Shown: positions 63,623-64,000 of the stretch, piece by piece
Layout of the letters: each line of letters starts with the position of its first letter
How positions within the stretch are numbered: position 1 is the first letter of the stretch
Source: Aeromicrobium phoceense
Lineage (GTDB): Bacteria > Actinomycetota > Actinomycetes > Propionibacteriales > Nocardioidaceae
Direction of reading: 5' to 3'
DNA length: 64,000 bases
Assembly: GCF_013868155.1 (NCBI RefSeq)
Contig: NZ_JACEOG010000001.1
Location: 1,364,001 to 1,428,000, forward strand
Program-made: the position numbers and the translations under genes
The notes under the pieces: model-generated
What the model saw: only the letters and a program-made list of their open reading frames with translations
What the model was told of the DNA's origin: nothing
Database searches by the model: none

Positions 63623-63850
63623 CTACCGAGTTGCGAGTTGGCTGACGGAGTCGCGGAGGGCATCCTCGCCCGCGCGGACGTAGTGGTTGAGGACCGTCGT
63701 GAGCTGTCGCCGAGGTATTGGGCGACGACCTCCCAAGGTTCGCCGAGCTCTTCGTGGAACCACGGCGCCTGCCGGCAGCTCCCGCGCCCTGCTCGACAGC
63801 TTCTCGCGCCTCAGGTCGGAGTTGGCCCGGCGCAGGACTGTCTCCACGGC
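63623..63850 (-). pseudogene. remnant of a tyrosine recombinase (integrase) C-terminus
   Basis: Read on the minus strand over two frames: SDLRREKLSSRA, then (shifted frame) APWFHEELGEPWEVVAQYLGDSS, then (shifted back) LTTVLNHYVRAGEDALRDSV. This is the block order of phage-integrase C-termini: DLRR, the 'VAxxLGHSS' box, and the 'T-x-x-x-Y' nucleophile box. The LGH His reads Asp here. Two or more indels make it non-functional. It probably marks the enzyme that once inserted the island. Confidence 0.45.
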
Positions 63851-63982
63851 TCGCCCTCACCACCCAGAGCGGCAGCACCTTCTGATGGATGATGTCGCCG
63901 AAAACGACCGCGGACGTCGCGGACCCGTTAGGGCCACCAGCCGAGCTGGACCACACTTGCTAGGGGCTGAGGGCCCGTTGAA

Positions 63983-64000
63983 GTGATCTCGATACGCCGC
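63983..64000 (+). repeat. truncated copy of the dispersed inverted repeat
   Basis: TGATCTCGATACGCCGC at the window edge matches the left arm of the element at 20301 (TGATCTCGATACACCGT). The rest lies outside the window. Confidence 0.5.

Larger units (their letters stand above)
63431..64000. other. 570-bp right end without intact gene
   Basis: Contains the GmrSD upstream region, a frameshifted recombinase-like remnant (about 63623-63850) and, at the very edge, the start of a dispersed inverted repeat. No complete coding region is seen. Confidence 0.5.

Overview
The window is high-GC DNA from an actinobacterium, most likely of the Nocardioidaceae (Aeromicrobium/Nocardioides type). Support comes from the mycothiol amidase gene mca next to greA and a DUF4307 gene, the order eno - ftsB-like - DUF501 - ppx, DUF2510 domains, an LCP protein and a SurA-like lipoprotein between mfd and mazG, frequent GTG starts, and many genes preceded by a TAnnnT hexamer 6 nt before the start codon (leaderless-type promoters). 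The genus is an inference; no rRNA is present.

Region 1 (1-14.5 kb) is an extracellular polysaccharide locus. It holds the start of a glycosyltransferase, a condensation-domain-like acyltransferase, an O-antigen-ligase/polymerase-type membrane protein, two divergent Wzz-like chain-length proteins, a secreted DUF4082/beta-helix protein, a second glycosyltransferase, a hexapeptide acetyltransferase coupled to an acyl-AMP ligase, and an opposing operon of acyl carrier protein, asparagine-synthetase-like amidotransferase and a stand-alone NAD-synthase-like enzyme. A secreted SGNH-like protein and an AcpS-type phosphopantetheinyl transferase follow. Together these suggest polymer synthesis plus acyl or amide decoration carried on a carrier protein.

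Region 2 (14.5-47.9 kb) is mostly core chromosome: mfd, LCP, SurA-like lipoprotein, mazG, an isochorismatase-like hydrolase with an NCS1 permease, eno, ftsB-like, DUF501, ppx, a 2-hydroxyacid dehydrogenase, an odd tRNA with anticodon UAA but class I shape, trmB, a PadR operon, a BI-1-like protein, SGNH hydrolase, tyrosine phosphatase, pirin, an SDR-P450 (CYP102-like heme domain) operon, a collagen-like/tail-collar protein, mug, msrA, an AI-2E family transporter, ilvA, greA, DUF4307, mca, a carotenoid-type oxidoreductase operon, and small genes.

Region 3 (about 48.0-64.0 kb) is an accessory island with visibly lower GC and different codon use. It holds a DUF2510/LURP-one-like protein, a P-loop GTPase with a coupled partner, a tight five-gene operon (excisionase-type HTH, SNF2-type helicase with a degenerate phospholipase-D-like N-terminus, DUF4391, type III Mod methyltransferase, type III Res), a decayed zinc-ribbon/membrane gene, a single-chain GmrSD-type (DUF262 + HNH) type IV restriction protein, and at the right end a frameshifted remnant that reads like a tyrosine recombinase C-terminus. 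This is a defence island. The five-gene extended type III system and the carrier-protein/amidotransferase/NAD-synthase-like set of region 1 are the best candidates for incompletely described systems.
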